Source: an uncultured Hyphomicrobiales bacterium
GTDB lineage: Bacteria; Pseudomonadota; Alphaproteobacteria; Rhizobiales; Xanthobacteraceae
Length of the DNA: 64,000 nt
Assembly (NCBI GenBank): GCA_903878085.1
Contig: CAIRGJ010000063.1
Span: 1 to 64,000, forward strand
Direction: 5' to 3'
Shown in pieces: positions 42,567 to 50,543 of this stretch (positions are counted from its first letter, which is position 1; the number at the start of each line of letters is the position of its first letter). The notes below the pieces were generated by a model. It ran no database searches, was not told the DNA's origin, and saw nothing but the letters and a program-made list of their open reading frames with translations. Both the position numbers and the translations under genes were made by a program.

Positions 42567-43037
42567 ATGCGACGTTCGATCATATTTGCGTTCGGCATGA
42601 TCGCCGGACTCGCTTTGGCTTTTTCGATCCCGCGCGGACAGGCGCATGACGCCGACACGCTCGCCGCTAGCGCGCCGCAGAAAAATCCGCTATTCATCAA
42701 CATGACGACCGGCGATTCATGGCGCGGCTGGATGGGCCTGCACTTTGCCCACGCCACCCTGAAACAGGGTCACCCGGTCGCGATCTTCCTCAATCTCGAC
42801 GCGGTCAAGCTCGCGGCGAAATCCGGTGAGCAGGAGAAGAAGCCATCGATGCAGCGTGCGCCGCGCGAAATCCTGGCGGACTTCATCCGTGACGGCGGCA
42901 TCGTACTGATGTGCGGGCCTTGCATGGCCGAGTTCGGGTTGCATATCGATGACTTGGTCGCGGGCGTGCAGATGGGCAAGCCTGGCTACACCCAAAGCTT
43001 CATTTTCGCCGAGAACGCCCGCACTTTGACTTGGTGA
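42567..43037 (+). CDS. secreted DsrE-like protein with a CxxC motif
   Basis: A 156-residue exported protein with an N-terminal signal (MRRSIIFAFGMIAGLALAFS). The mature part resembles DsrE/DsrF-like sulfur-relay folds: PLFINMTTGDSWRGWMGLHFA, then HPVAIFLNLDAVKL and GGIVLMCGPCMAE with Cys116-x2-Cys119. Cytoplasmic DsrE proteins trap persulfides; an exported form with CGPC could act in periplasmic thiol or sulfur chemistry. It is divergent from the NHL protein. Function is not established. Confidence 0.75.
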   Translation: MRRSIIFAFGMIAGLALAFSIPRGQAHDADTLAASAPQKNPLFINMTTGDSWRGWMGLHFAHATLKQGHPVAIFLNLDAVKLAAKSGEQEKKPSMQRAPREILADFIRDGGIVLMCGPCMAEFGLHIDDLVAGVQMGKPGYTQSFIFAENARTLTW

Positions 43038-43040
43038 AGC

Positions 43041-43085
43041 GAATGATCCCGAAAAAATGGGAACCGGTTTTCGGATAAGTTGATA
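43041..43085. repeat. dispersed palindromic repeat, copy C
   Basis: AATGATCCCGAAAAAATGGGAACCGGTTTTCGGATAAGTTGAT shares the core GGGAACCGGTTTTCGG and the CCCGAAAA arm with the repeats at 11092 and 35040. It lies between the convergent DsrE-like and CoA-transferase genes, where it may form a terminator-like structure for both. Confidence 0.75.
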
Positions 43086-43095
43086 CGCCGAAAAG

Positions 43096-44268
43096 TCAGC
43101 CCTCGCCGATCTCTTTCAAAATCTCGGCGCTATGTTCGCCGAGCCGCGGGGCGGGGTGTTCCGACGCCGCGCGCCAGCCGTCCATCACGATCGGCGTGCG
43201 TACGCCCGGGATGGTGCCGCCCTTGGCCGCCGCGCTCGGCAGATCGAGTTTCATGCCGCGGTAGACCACTTGCGGGTCCTCGAACACCTGCGCGACGTCG
43301 TTGATCGGTCCGGCGGGCACGCTTTGCGCTTCGAGTTTTGCCAGCAGATCGTCGCGCTTCAGGCGCGAGGTGAGCGCGGACAATTTGCCGATCAGCTCTT
43401 CGCGGTGCTTCAGGCGGCCGATATTGTCTTTGTACTCAGGATTCTGCGCCAGTTCGGGCGCGCCCAGCACGTTGCAGAACTTGAAGTATTGGTTGTCATT
43501 GCCGGTGGCGACGATCGCATAGCCGTCTGCGGTCGGGAACACTTGATACGGCACGATATTGGCGTGCGCATTGCCGATGCGCTTGGGCACCTTGCCGGAG
43601 ACCAGATAGTTCAGCGCCTGGTTCGACAGCACGCCCACGGTGGAGTCGACCAGCGAGGTATCGACGTAGCAGCCCTTGCCGGTCTTCTCGCGCTCGTGCA
43701 GCGCGGCGAGGATGCCGACCACCGAATAGCAGCCGGTGAAGATATCCGACATCGGAATGCCGATGCGGGTCGGCTCGCCGTCGGGCAAGCCGGTCAGGTC
43801 CATGATGCCGGCCATGCCTTGCGCCATCAGGTCGTAGCCGGCGCGCTTGGCATAGGGTCCGTCCTGGCCGAAGCCGGTGACCGAGCAATAGATCAGCCGC
43901 GGGCATTCGTCCTTCAGGCTCTTGTAGTCGAGGCCGAACTTGGCCAAGCCGCCGACCTTGAAGTTCTCGATCAGGATGTCGGAGCGCGCCGCCAGCTTCC
44001 TGACGATGCGCTTGCCGTCCTCGCTCTCGAAATCCGTTTCGATCGACCGCTTGCCGCGGTTGGCGGCATGGAAATAGGCCGAGCCGAGGTGATTGCCGTC
44101 GACGCCTTCGACGAACGGGGGGCCCCAGCCGCGGGTGTCGTCGCCGGCGCCCTTGCGCTCGACCTTGATGACGTCGGCACCGAGGTCGGCGAGCATCTGC
44201 CCCGCCCATGGACCGGCCAGAATGCGGGCAAGTTCAAGAACGCGGATACCCGCGAGCGGCTTCGGCAT
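43096..44268 (-). CDS. class III (CaiB/BaiF family) CoA-transferase
   Basis: A 390-residue family III CoA-transferase, which moves CoA between carboxylic acids through an aspartyl-CoA intermediate. The N-terminus PLAGIRVLELARILAGPWAG is characteristic, and the probable catalytic Asp is Asp146 in AGYDLMAQGMAG. The C-terminus ends PRLGEHSAEILKE, also typical. I chose the ATG at 44268, which precedes MPKPLAG. It is divergent from the TRAP transporter, and with malonyl-CoA decarboxylase downstream it could activate an imported acid. Confidence 0.92.
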   Translation of the reverse strand: MPKPLAGIRVLELARILAGPWAGQMLADLGADVIKVERKGAGDDTRGWGPPFVEGVDGNHLGSAYFHAANRGKRSIETDFESEDGKRIVRKLAARSDILIENFKVGGLAKFGLDYKSLKDECPRLIYCSVTGFGQDGPYAKRAGYDLMAQGMAGIMDLTGLPDGEPTRIGIPMSDIFTGCYSVVGILAALHEREKTGKGCYVDTSLVDSTVGVLSNQALNYLVSGKVPKRIGNAHANIVPYQVFPTADGYAIVATGNDNQYFKFCNVLGAPELAQNPEYKDNIGRLKHREELIGKLSALTSRLKRDDLLAKLEAQSVPAGPINDVAQVFEDPQVVYRGMKLDLPSAAAKGGTIPGVRTPIVMDGWRAASEHPAPRLGEHSAEILKEIGEG

Positions 44269-44421
44269 AGAATACGGTCCTTTTGAAGCGCGGCGCGAGC
44301 GCCGCGAAGCCAAAAACTCGTTCGGCTCTGTGGCTTACCGGCGCGATTTTGTCTATACCTCGTAGCCAAGACGGGGGGCGACACCCGCGATCAAAACGCT
44401 AATGCCTTTAAGGAGGGAATA

Positions 44422-45447
44422 ATGCAGACCACACGGCGCAATATTATTGCTGGCAGCTTGGCCATGCCGGCCGTCATCGCAATGTCGCGGCTTGGTTTTG
44501 CCGCGCAAACTTTGAAGATTTCTCACCAGTTTCCCGGCGGCACCATCGACAAAGGCGATTTCCGCGACCGCCTTTGCCAACGGTTCGCAGCAGACCTTAA
44601 GAAAAGCTCAGGCGGCGCGATTGACGCCCAAGTTTACGCGAACTCGTCGCTGATGAAGACCTTCGCGCAGTTTTCGGCGGTGCGCAAAGGCGCTCTCGAC
44701 CTCAGCCTTTATCCAATTTCATACGCCGGCGGCGAGTTTTCCGAGTTGAACATCGGGCTGATGCCGGGCCTGGTGAGCTCCTACAAGCAGGGCAATGCGT
44801 GGAAGACCTCGCCGGTCGGCAAGAGATTCTCCGACTTCCTCGCCGAGAAGGGCGTGATCATTGTCTCCTGGATCTGGCAGGCCGGTGGCGTCGCCAGCCG
44901 CTCCGCTTCGATCGTCAATCCGGAAGACGTCAAGGGACTGAAAGTTCGCGGTGGCAGCCGCGAGATGGACATGGTCTTGCAGGCGGCCGGCGCGTCGACT
45001 TTGTCGATCCCGTCCAACGAACTCTATGCTGCCATGCAGACCGGCGCTTGCGACGCGGCGATTACGTCATCGACCAGCCTGATTTCGTTCCGTCTTGAAG
45101 AAGTCGCCAAGACGCTGACGACCGGCCGCGGCAAGTCCTATTGGTTCATGCTCGAGCCTTTGATCATGTCCAAGCAGATCTTCGATGCCTTGCCGAAGGA
45201 TCAGCAGGACGCGATCATGAAGATCGGCGTCGAGTTGGAAAAGTTTGGCACCGACGAAGCCATGGCGGACGACAAGACGGTCGCCGAAGTCTACGCCAAG
45301 AAGGGCGCCAAGGTTCTCGATCTTGACGAAAAGATCGTCGATAAATGGCGCGCCATCGCCCGCGACACCGCGTGGAAGGACTACGCCCAGAAGACGCCGC
45401 TCTCGGCCGAACTCCTCAAGCTGGCCGAGCAGGTCAACGTATCTTGA
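44422..45447 (+). CDS. dctP: TRAP transporter substrate-binding protein (DctP)
   Basis: A 341-residue TRAP receptor that binds an organic acid in the periplasm. The leader MQTTRRNIIAGSLAMPAVIA has a twin-arginine, so it may use Tat export. Family features are LKISHQFPGGTIDKGDF, GVIIVSWIWQAGG, GLKVRGGSREMD and SNELYAAMQTGACDAAITS. A strong AAGGAGG lies before the ATG. The ligand is not readable but the operon context points to malonate or a similar short diacid. Confidence 0.93.
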   Translation: MQTTRRNIIAGSLAMPAVIAMSRLGFAAQTLKISHQFPGGTIDKGDFRDRLCQRFAADLKKSSGGAIDAQVYANSSLMKTFAQFSAVRKGALDLSLYPISYAGGEFSELNIGLMPGLVSSYKQGNAWKTSPVGKRFSDFLAEKGVIIVSWIWQAGGVASRSASIVNPEDVKGLKVRGGSREMDMVLQAAGASTLSIPSNELYAAMQTGACDAAITSSTSLISFRLEEVAKTLTTGRGKSYWFMLEPLIMSKQIFDALPKDQQDAIMKIGVELEKFGTDEAMADDKTVAEVYAKKGAKVLDLDEKIVDKWRAIARDTAWKDYAQKTPLSAELLKLAEQVNVS

Positions 45448-45475
45448 TCAATAGGGCGGTTGAGCGGACGTCGTA

Positions 45476-46033
45476 ATGGCGCATAGCCTCGAAGAAGCTG
45501 GGATCGAAAGTCCGGCGGCATCCGTGACGGAAGCCGCCGGATTTCCGTATCGAATGTTCGCCGGGCTCAACAACATCATCGTGACCGTTTCCTCGGTCGC
45601 GTTGGTGTTCGCCGCCCTCGTGCTGACCTACGGCGTGGTCACCCGATATTTTCTCCATTTCTCCACCGATTGGCAGGATGAAATGTCGGTGTTCCTGATC
45701 GTTGGCTCGATTTTCATGTCATCGGCGGCAGTGCAGGCGCGGCGCGGCCATGTCGCCATCGAAGCGGTATCGGCGCTGCTGTCGGACAATGTGAACCGCT
45801 GGCGTCTGTTTTTCGTCGATATCGCGACGTTCGCTTTCTGTGCGTTCTTCTCGTGGAAATCGGCGCGTTTGCTGGAAGAGGCCATCGTTGAGAATTTCCA
45901 TTCGAGTTCGACCTGGCAGCCGCCGCTGTGGATTCCCTATTCGCTGATGACAGCCGGGATGACGCTATTGAGCATCCAGGTGCTGTTTCAGATCGTCATC
46001 CAGCTGCGCCGCAGCCGGAGCCCCGCGGCATGA
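45476..46033 (+). CDS. dctQ: TRAP transporter small permease (DctQ)
   Basis: A 185-residue membrane protein with four hydrophobic segments, as expected of DctQ. Visible features are the VVTRYFLHFSTDWQDE region that follows helix 1 and RRGHVAIEAVSALL, both family landmarks. It overlaps the large permease by four bases (ATGA, 46030-46033). Together with DctP and DctM it forms a sodium-driven transporter. Confidence 0.9.
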   Translation: MAHSLEEAGIESPAASVTEAAGFPYRMFAGLNNIIVTVSSVALVFAALVLTYGVVTRYFLHFSTDWQDEMSVFLIVGSIFMSSAAVQARRGHVAIEAVSALLSDNVNRWRLFFVDIATFAFCAFFSWKSARLLEEAIVENFHSSSTWQPPLWIPYSLMTAGMTLLSIQVLFQIVIQLRRSRSPAA

Positions 46034-47382
46034 GCGTCCTTGCCATCGGCCTCCTTTATGGCGCTGCCACGCTGCTCGCGATGTTTGCCGGCATGCCAAT
46101 TGCCTTCGCGCTCGGCGCGGTGGCGACGATCTTCATGATCATGTTCATGCCGTCCGCCTCGGTCGATACGATTTCCCAGAACGTCTATGAGGAGATGGCG
46201 TCGATCACGCTGCTGTCGATTCCACTGTTCATTCTTAAAGGCGCAGCGATAGGCCGCTCGCGCGCGGGACAAGATCTCTACGGGGCGTTGCACGCATGGT
46301 TGCACAAGTTCCCCGGCGGCCTCGGCATCGCCAATGTTTTTGCCTGTGCGTTGTTCGCCGCCATGGCCGGCTCTTCGCCGGCGACCTGCTCGGCGATAGG
46401 TTCGGCCGGTATTCCGCAGATGCGCAAGCACGGCTATTCCGGCAGTTTCGCCGCGGGCCTGATCGCGGCCGGCGGCACCTTGGGCATCCTGCTGCCACCC
46501 TCGATCACCATGATCCTGTATGCGGTCGCCGCCGAACAATCGCTCGGACGACTGTTCCTTGCCGCCATCGGACCGTCGCTGCTGTTGGTATTTCTGTTCG
46601 CCGGCTACGCGGTGTTCCGGTTTCAATATGAGTTTAGACGCGCCCAGGCTCATCTCGAGAAGACCGGTGAGACTTCCGAGCTATTGCGCGTCGACACCCT
46701 GACGATGCGCGAAAGATTCGCGCTATTGCCGCGGGTCCTGCCGTTTCTCGTGTTGCTCACGGGCGTGATGGTCGCACTCTATGGCGGCTACGCGACGCCG
46801 TCGGAAACCGCGGGCCTGGGCGCGGTTCTGGCGCTCGTCCTCATCGCGCTCATTTACAGTGTCTGGACCGTACACGATCTCGAACCAATCCTGGTCGCGA
46901 CGCTGCGCGAGTCGACCATGCTGATGCTGATCATCGGCATGTCGCTGCTCTACTCGTACGTGATGAGCTACCTCCACATCAGTCAGTCGACCGCGGAGTG
47001 GGTTGTCAGCCTGCATCTGTCCCGTTGGATTTTGCTGGCCGTGATCCTGCTGATGGTTGTGGTGCTGGGATTTTTCCTGCCGCCGGTGTCGATCATCCTG
47101 ATGACCGCGCCGATTATTCTACCGCCGCTGCGGGCGGCGGATTTCGATCTCATCTGGTTCGGCGTCATCATGACGATTGTGATGGAGATGGGGCTGATTC
47201 ATCCCCCTGTGGGGCTTAATATCTTCGTTATCAAGAACATCGCGCCGGATATCCCGCTGGGCGACGTGATGTGGGGCGTAATACCTTTTGTCGGGCTGAT
47301 GATTCTGGCGGTTGTGATATTGTGTTTTGTGCCGGATATCGCCACGTGGTTCCCAGACCGCATCATGGGTCTGGGAAAATAA
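46030..47382 (+). CDS. dctM: TRAP transporter large permease (DctM)
   Basis: A 450-residue membrane protein with about a dozen helices. Landmarks include MFAGMPIAFALGAVA, LSIPLFILKGAAIGRS, AAMAGSSPATCSAIG and LIAAGGTLGILLPPS, together with VMEMGLIHPPVGLNIFVI. The start overlaps the small permease stop. The GSSPATCSAIG and GGTLGILLPPS segments form the conserved substrate/sodium region of the family. Five bases after its stop begins malonyl-CoA decarboxylase, indicating one operon. Confidence 0.95.
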   Translation: MSVLAIGLLYGAATLLAMFAGMPIAFALGAVATIFMIMFMPSASVDTISQNVYEEMASITLLSIPLFILKGAAIGRSRAGQDLYGALHAWLHKFPGGLGIANVFACALFAAMAGSSPATCSAIGSAGIPQMRKHGYSGSFAAGLIAAGGTLGILLPPSITMILYAVAAEQSLGRLFLAAIGPSLLLVFLFAGYAVFRFQYEFRRAQAHLEKTGETSELLRVDTLTMRERFALLPRVLPFLVLLTGVMVALYGGYATPSETAGLGAVLALVLIALIYSVWTVHDLEPILVATLRESTMLMLIIGMSLLYSYVMSYLHISQSTAEWVVSLHLSRWILLAVILLMVVVLGFFLPPVSIILMTAPIILPPLRAADFDLIWFGVIMTIVMEMGLIHPPVGLNIFVIKNIAPDIPLGDVMWGVIPFVGLMILAVVILCFVPDIATWFPDRIMGLGK

Positions 47383-47386
47383 TGAA

Positions 47387-48748
47387 ATGAACACCTCGTT
47401 CTTCGGGGAACTGCTGCAGACCATTTCCGACCGCGGCCGCGCGCTGCTGGACCGCGGCCGGCGTGTCGACGCCTCGGTGCACTCGGAGAACCTGGTCGAG
47501 CTGTGCGAGCATCTGTTGTCCGGCCGCGGCGAGGCCTCAGGCGCCGCGCTCGCGCGCGAAATCCTCGCCCGTTATGCCGAACTCACCATCGGGCCGCGCA
47601 TCGCCTTCTTCGAGGCGCTGGCGCAGCGCTTCGGCACCGACGCGGCGGGCATGGAACAGGCGATCGCCGCCTGGAAGGCGAAGCCGTCGGACGCGACCGC
47701 CGCGGACGTGCATGCTGCGTCGGAGCCGCGCCGCCAGGAATTGTTCCGCCGGCTCAATCTCGCCCCCGGCGGCACCGGTCTGCTGGTGCGCATGCGCGAG
47801 CAACTGCTGGATGTGCTTGACAAACGCGCCGACCTCGCCGCGGTCGACGACGATTTCGTCCATCTGTTTTCATCCTGGTTCAACCGCGGCTTCCTTGTCT
47901 TGAGGCGCATAGACTGGTCGACGCCGGCCATCGTTTTGGAAAAGATCATCCGCTACGAGGCGGTGCACGAAATCCGCGGCTGGGACGATCTGCGCCGCCG
48001 TATCGATCCGCCGGACCGGCGATGCTTCGCGTTTTTCCATCCGGCCCTGATCGACGAGCCGCTGATCTTCGTCGAAGTCGCGCTGGAACGCGATATTCCC
48101 GGCGCCATCGCGCCGATTCTGGCGAGTGGCCGGCCGGAATTCGTGCAGCCGGAGAGAGCGCGGGTCGCAGTGTTCTATTCGATCTCCAATTGCCAGCGCG
48201 GCCTGGCCGGCGTGTCGTTCGGCAATTTCCTGATCAAGCAGGTGGTCGAGGAAATCAGCCGCGAACTGCCGAAGCTTGCGACCTTCGTGACATTGTCGCC
48301 GGTGACGAACTTCGCGCGCTGGCTGGCGCGCGAGCTTCAGGCCGAAAGCTCCGCGATCATTGGCGATAGCGATCGCGCGCTGCTGTCGCTGACCGAGCGG
48401 CCGCACTGGTGGACAGATCCGGAAATCTTCGGAAAGCTCCAAGATCCGCTGCGGCGGGCGGCGGCGTATTATTTCTTGCGCGCAAAAACGGCGGCCGGGC
48501 TGCCGCTTGACGCGGTGGCGCGCTTTCATCTCGGCAATGGCGCGCGGCTCGAGCGCATCAACTGGCTGGCCGATACGTCGGACAAGGCCATCGCGCAGGG
48601 CCTCGGCCTGATGGTGAACTATCTCTACGAGCTCGACGACATCGAGAAGAACCACGAGCTCTATGCCGAAGGCCGCACCGTAGTGGCGTCGAATGGAGTG
48701 CAGCGCTTGCTGCGCCCGCCGCTCGAACTGGTCCCGATCGCGGGTTAG
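47387..48748 (+). CDS. malonyl-CoA decarboxylase
   Basis: A 453-residue malonyl-CoA decarboxylase, converting malonyl-CoA to acetyl-CoA and CO2 in the cytoplasm. The N-terminal helical domain is followed by the acetyltransferase-like catalytic part with FYSISNCQRGLAGVSFGN, FVTLSPVTNFARWL and FHLGNGARLERINWLAD, the regions that hold the catalytic Ser and His. I chose the ATG at 47387, five bases after dctM. Malonate catabolism in rhizobia pairs this enzyme (MatA) with a transporter and a CoA ligase; no ligase is here, but a CoA-transferase is divergent. Confidence 0.93.
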   Translation: MNTSFFGELLQTISDRGRALLDRGRRVDASVHSENLVELCEHLLSGRGEASGAALAREILARYAELTIGPRIAFFEALAQRFGTDAAGMEQAIAAWKAKPSDATAADVHAASEPRRQELFRRLNLAPGGTGLLVRMREQLLDVLDKRADLAAVDDDFVHLFSSWFNRGFLVLRRIDWSTPAIVLEKIIRYEAVHEIRGWDDLRRRIDPPDRRCFAFFHPALIDEPLIFVEVALERDIPGAIAPILASGRPEFVQPERARVAVFYSISNCQRGLAGVSFGNFLIKQVVEEISRELPKLATFVTLSPVTNFARWLARELQAESSAIIGDSDRALLSLTERPHWWTDPEIFGKLQDPLRRAAAYYFLRAKTAAGLPLDAVARFHLGNGARLERINWLADTSDKAIAQGLGLMVNYLYELDDIEKNHELYAEGRTVVASNGVQRLLRPPLELVPIAG

Positions 48749-48759
48749 GCCTTTTCAGA

Positions 48760-49449
48760 TCAAGATTTGCCATACACCGGCACGACGGCGCCGCGGGTGA
48801 CGTGGTTGTCGGGCGAGGCCAGAAACAGAATTGTCGCCGCCACTTCTTCGACCTTCGGCCAGGCATCGAAGGAGGCCTTCGGCATTGCCTTGCGGTTGGC
48901 GGCGGTGTCCATGATCGACGGCGCCACCGCGTTGACCAGAATGCCGTCTTTGGCCACTTCCTCGGCGAGCGCGATGGTCAGCGTCGCGACGCCAGACTTC
49001 GCGATCGTGTAGGCCGTCATGCCGGCGCCGGAGCGCGGCTCCAGCGCCTGCCGCGACGCCACATTGACGATGCGTCCGCCGGCCTTCATGGCGCCGATCG
49101 CGGCGCGGCAGCACAGAAAGCACGACACCAGATTGCTATCGAGCTGCGCCATCAGTGCGGCCTTGCCGGTGTCCGCAACCTTGCCCGGTGCGAAGCCGCC
49201 GGCGATGTGGATCGAGGCCCACAGGTCGAGCCCGGCATAGACTTTCGCCACCGCCGCTTCGTCCGACAGGTCGGACACCGCGATCAGCTTCACGTTCGGA
49301 TGGTCGCGATGGGCAAAGTGCTGCGCTTCCGCCTCATGCCGGTAGGGCACGGTGCAGGTCGCGCCTGCGGCCAAAAGACCGGCAACCACCGCGCTGCCAA
49401 GCGCACCGGTGCCGCCGGTGACGACGACATGCTTGTTGGAAAAATCCAT
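48760..49449 (-). CDS. short-chain dehydrogenase/reductase
   Basis: A 229-residue classical SDR with cofactor motif VVVTGGTGALGSAV, catalytic serine region NVASRQAL, and YTIAK for the YxxxK pair. The ending VTRGAVVPVYG is also usual for the family. I chose the ATG at 49449, where MDFSNKHVVV begins; earlier codons are less likely. It is convergent with the decarboxylase gene (11 bases apart). Substrate unknown. Confidence 0.88.
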   Translation of the reverse strand: MDFSNKHVVVTGGTGALGSAVVAGLLAAGATCTVPYRHEAEAQHFAHRDHPNVKLIAVSDLSDEAAVAKVYAGLDLWASIHIAGGFAPGKVADTGKAALMAQLDSNLVSCFLCCRAAIGAMKAGGRIVNVASRQALEPRSGAGMTAYTIAKSGVATLTIALAEEVAKDGILVNAVAPSIMDTAANRKAMPKASFDAWPKVEEVAATILFLASPDNHVTRGAVVPVYGKS

Positions 49450-49507
49450 TAGCCGTCCCCGTGACGCGCAAGAACTCACAAAGGATGATGCATTGCCGGC
49501 GCGGCGT

Positions 49508-50374
49508 CTAGCCGCGCCCGCGCTTGACCCGCGTCGGCAAAACCTGGAATTCGATCCAGTTGGCGACCTCGCCGGTCCGCAGCTTCTTGTCGAGTATGTT
49601 CTTGCTGATGCCGTGCCGCCAGGACAGCCGCTTGCACTCAGGATCGCGGTCGAGCGTATCGAGGTCTTCGGAAAAAATATTGATGTCGGCGGTGTCCTGG
49701 AAGAAGCCCTCTTCGATCAGCCGGTCGCCGATGCGTCGCACAATGGCGGCGACTTCGCGCAGCGGATATTCGGGATGATATTGCACCGCCCAGGCGAGGG
49801 AGCCGTTGCAACGGATTTCGGCGCTCTGCACCTCCGACATCGCATTGGTCGCCAGCACGGTCGCGCCCGGCGGCAAGGTTTCGACCTCGTCGAGATGCAC
49901 GGTCGGTGCGTTGAAGACGTCGAGCTTGCCGACATACATCGGATGCTTGCGGCCGGCCTCCGTCAGGCGAATGCCGCGGCCGAACCCGATTTCGCGTCCT
50001 TTGGGATTCTTCCGCACCACGCCGCCGGCCGCCGCGGTGAGCACCTGGAGGCCCCAGCACGAGCCGAAGATCGGCGTCCCGGTCGCGAGCGCGCTGCGCA
50101 CCAGATCGATCTGGCGGTTCACCGACGTGCCCCCGTCGTAAATGTGCAGCGAGGAGCCGGTGATGGCGATGCCGTCATAGCCTTCGAGCGACTCGCCATT
50201 CGGCAGCGTGGCGCCCGGATCGCCGGGATGTGCGGTGTCGACGATCGCGCCCGGCAACAGCTCGCGCAGCAGGTTGGAATAGCCTTGATGCGCGGGAGTG
50301 CCGCCGGCCGCAATGTGTTCGGCCAGACTTTGCGGCGAATTGCCTTCGATGACGAGCAGGCGGGGGGATGACAT
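49508..50374 (-). CDS. class I glutamine amidotransferase-like protein
   Basis: A 288-residue protein with a GATase1 domain. The nucleophile elbow FGSCWGLQVL gives Cys106, and AVQYHPEYPL supplies the His-Glu pair. The N-terminal LLVIEGNSP and EGYDGIAITGSS match stand-alone GMP-synthase-like amidotransferases. There is an unusual C-terminal extension of about 80 residues after the HPEY motif. I chose the ATG at 50374. The acceptor enzyme is not known; a gamma-glutamyl hydrolase activity is another possibility. Confidence 0.87.
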   Translation of the reverse strand: MSSPRLLVIEGNSPQSLAEHIAAGGTPAHQGYSNLLRELLPGAIVDTAHPGDPGATLPNGESLEGYDGIAITGSSLHIYDGGTSVNRQIDLVRSALATGTPIFGSCWGLQVLTAAAGGVVRKNPKGREIGFGRGIRLTEAGRKHPMYVGKLDVFNAPTVHLDEVETLPPGATVLATNAMSEVQSAEIRCNGSLAWAVQYHPEYPLREVAAIVRRIGDRLIEEGFFQDTADINIFSEDLDTLDRDPECKRLSWRHGISKNILDKKLRTGEVANWIEFQVLPTRVKRGRG

Positions 50375-50543
50375 TGCGTATCCTGGATGCACTTTAGATA
50401 TGGCTAAGGTGGGGCGATTTGGCCATCTCGCCCAAAATTCAAGGCTTTAATCGACGTTAACGCGCGGCGCGCTAGATTGTGCCCGTACGCGCCGCCGATT
50501 CTGCGGCTTAATCGCTAAATCGGCAGTTAAATCCGTAAAGCCT

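Noticed and set aside
47387-48748. Malonyl-CoA decarboxylase considered for an earlier start at 47327
   Set aside because: The earlier codon lies inside the TRAP permease gene in another frame; MNTSFFGELL directly after the permease stop is a better start.
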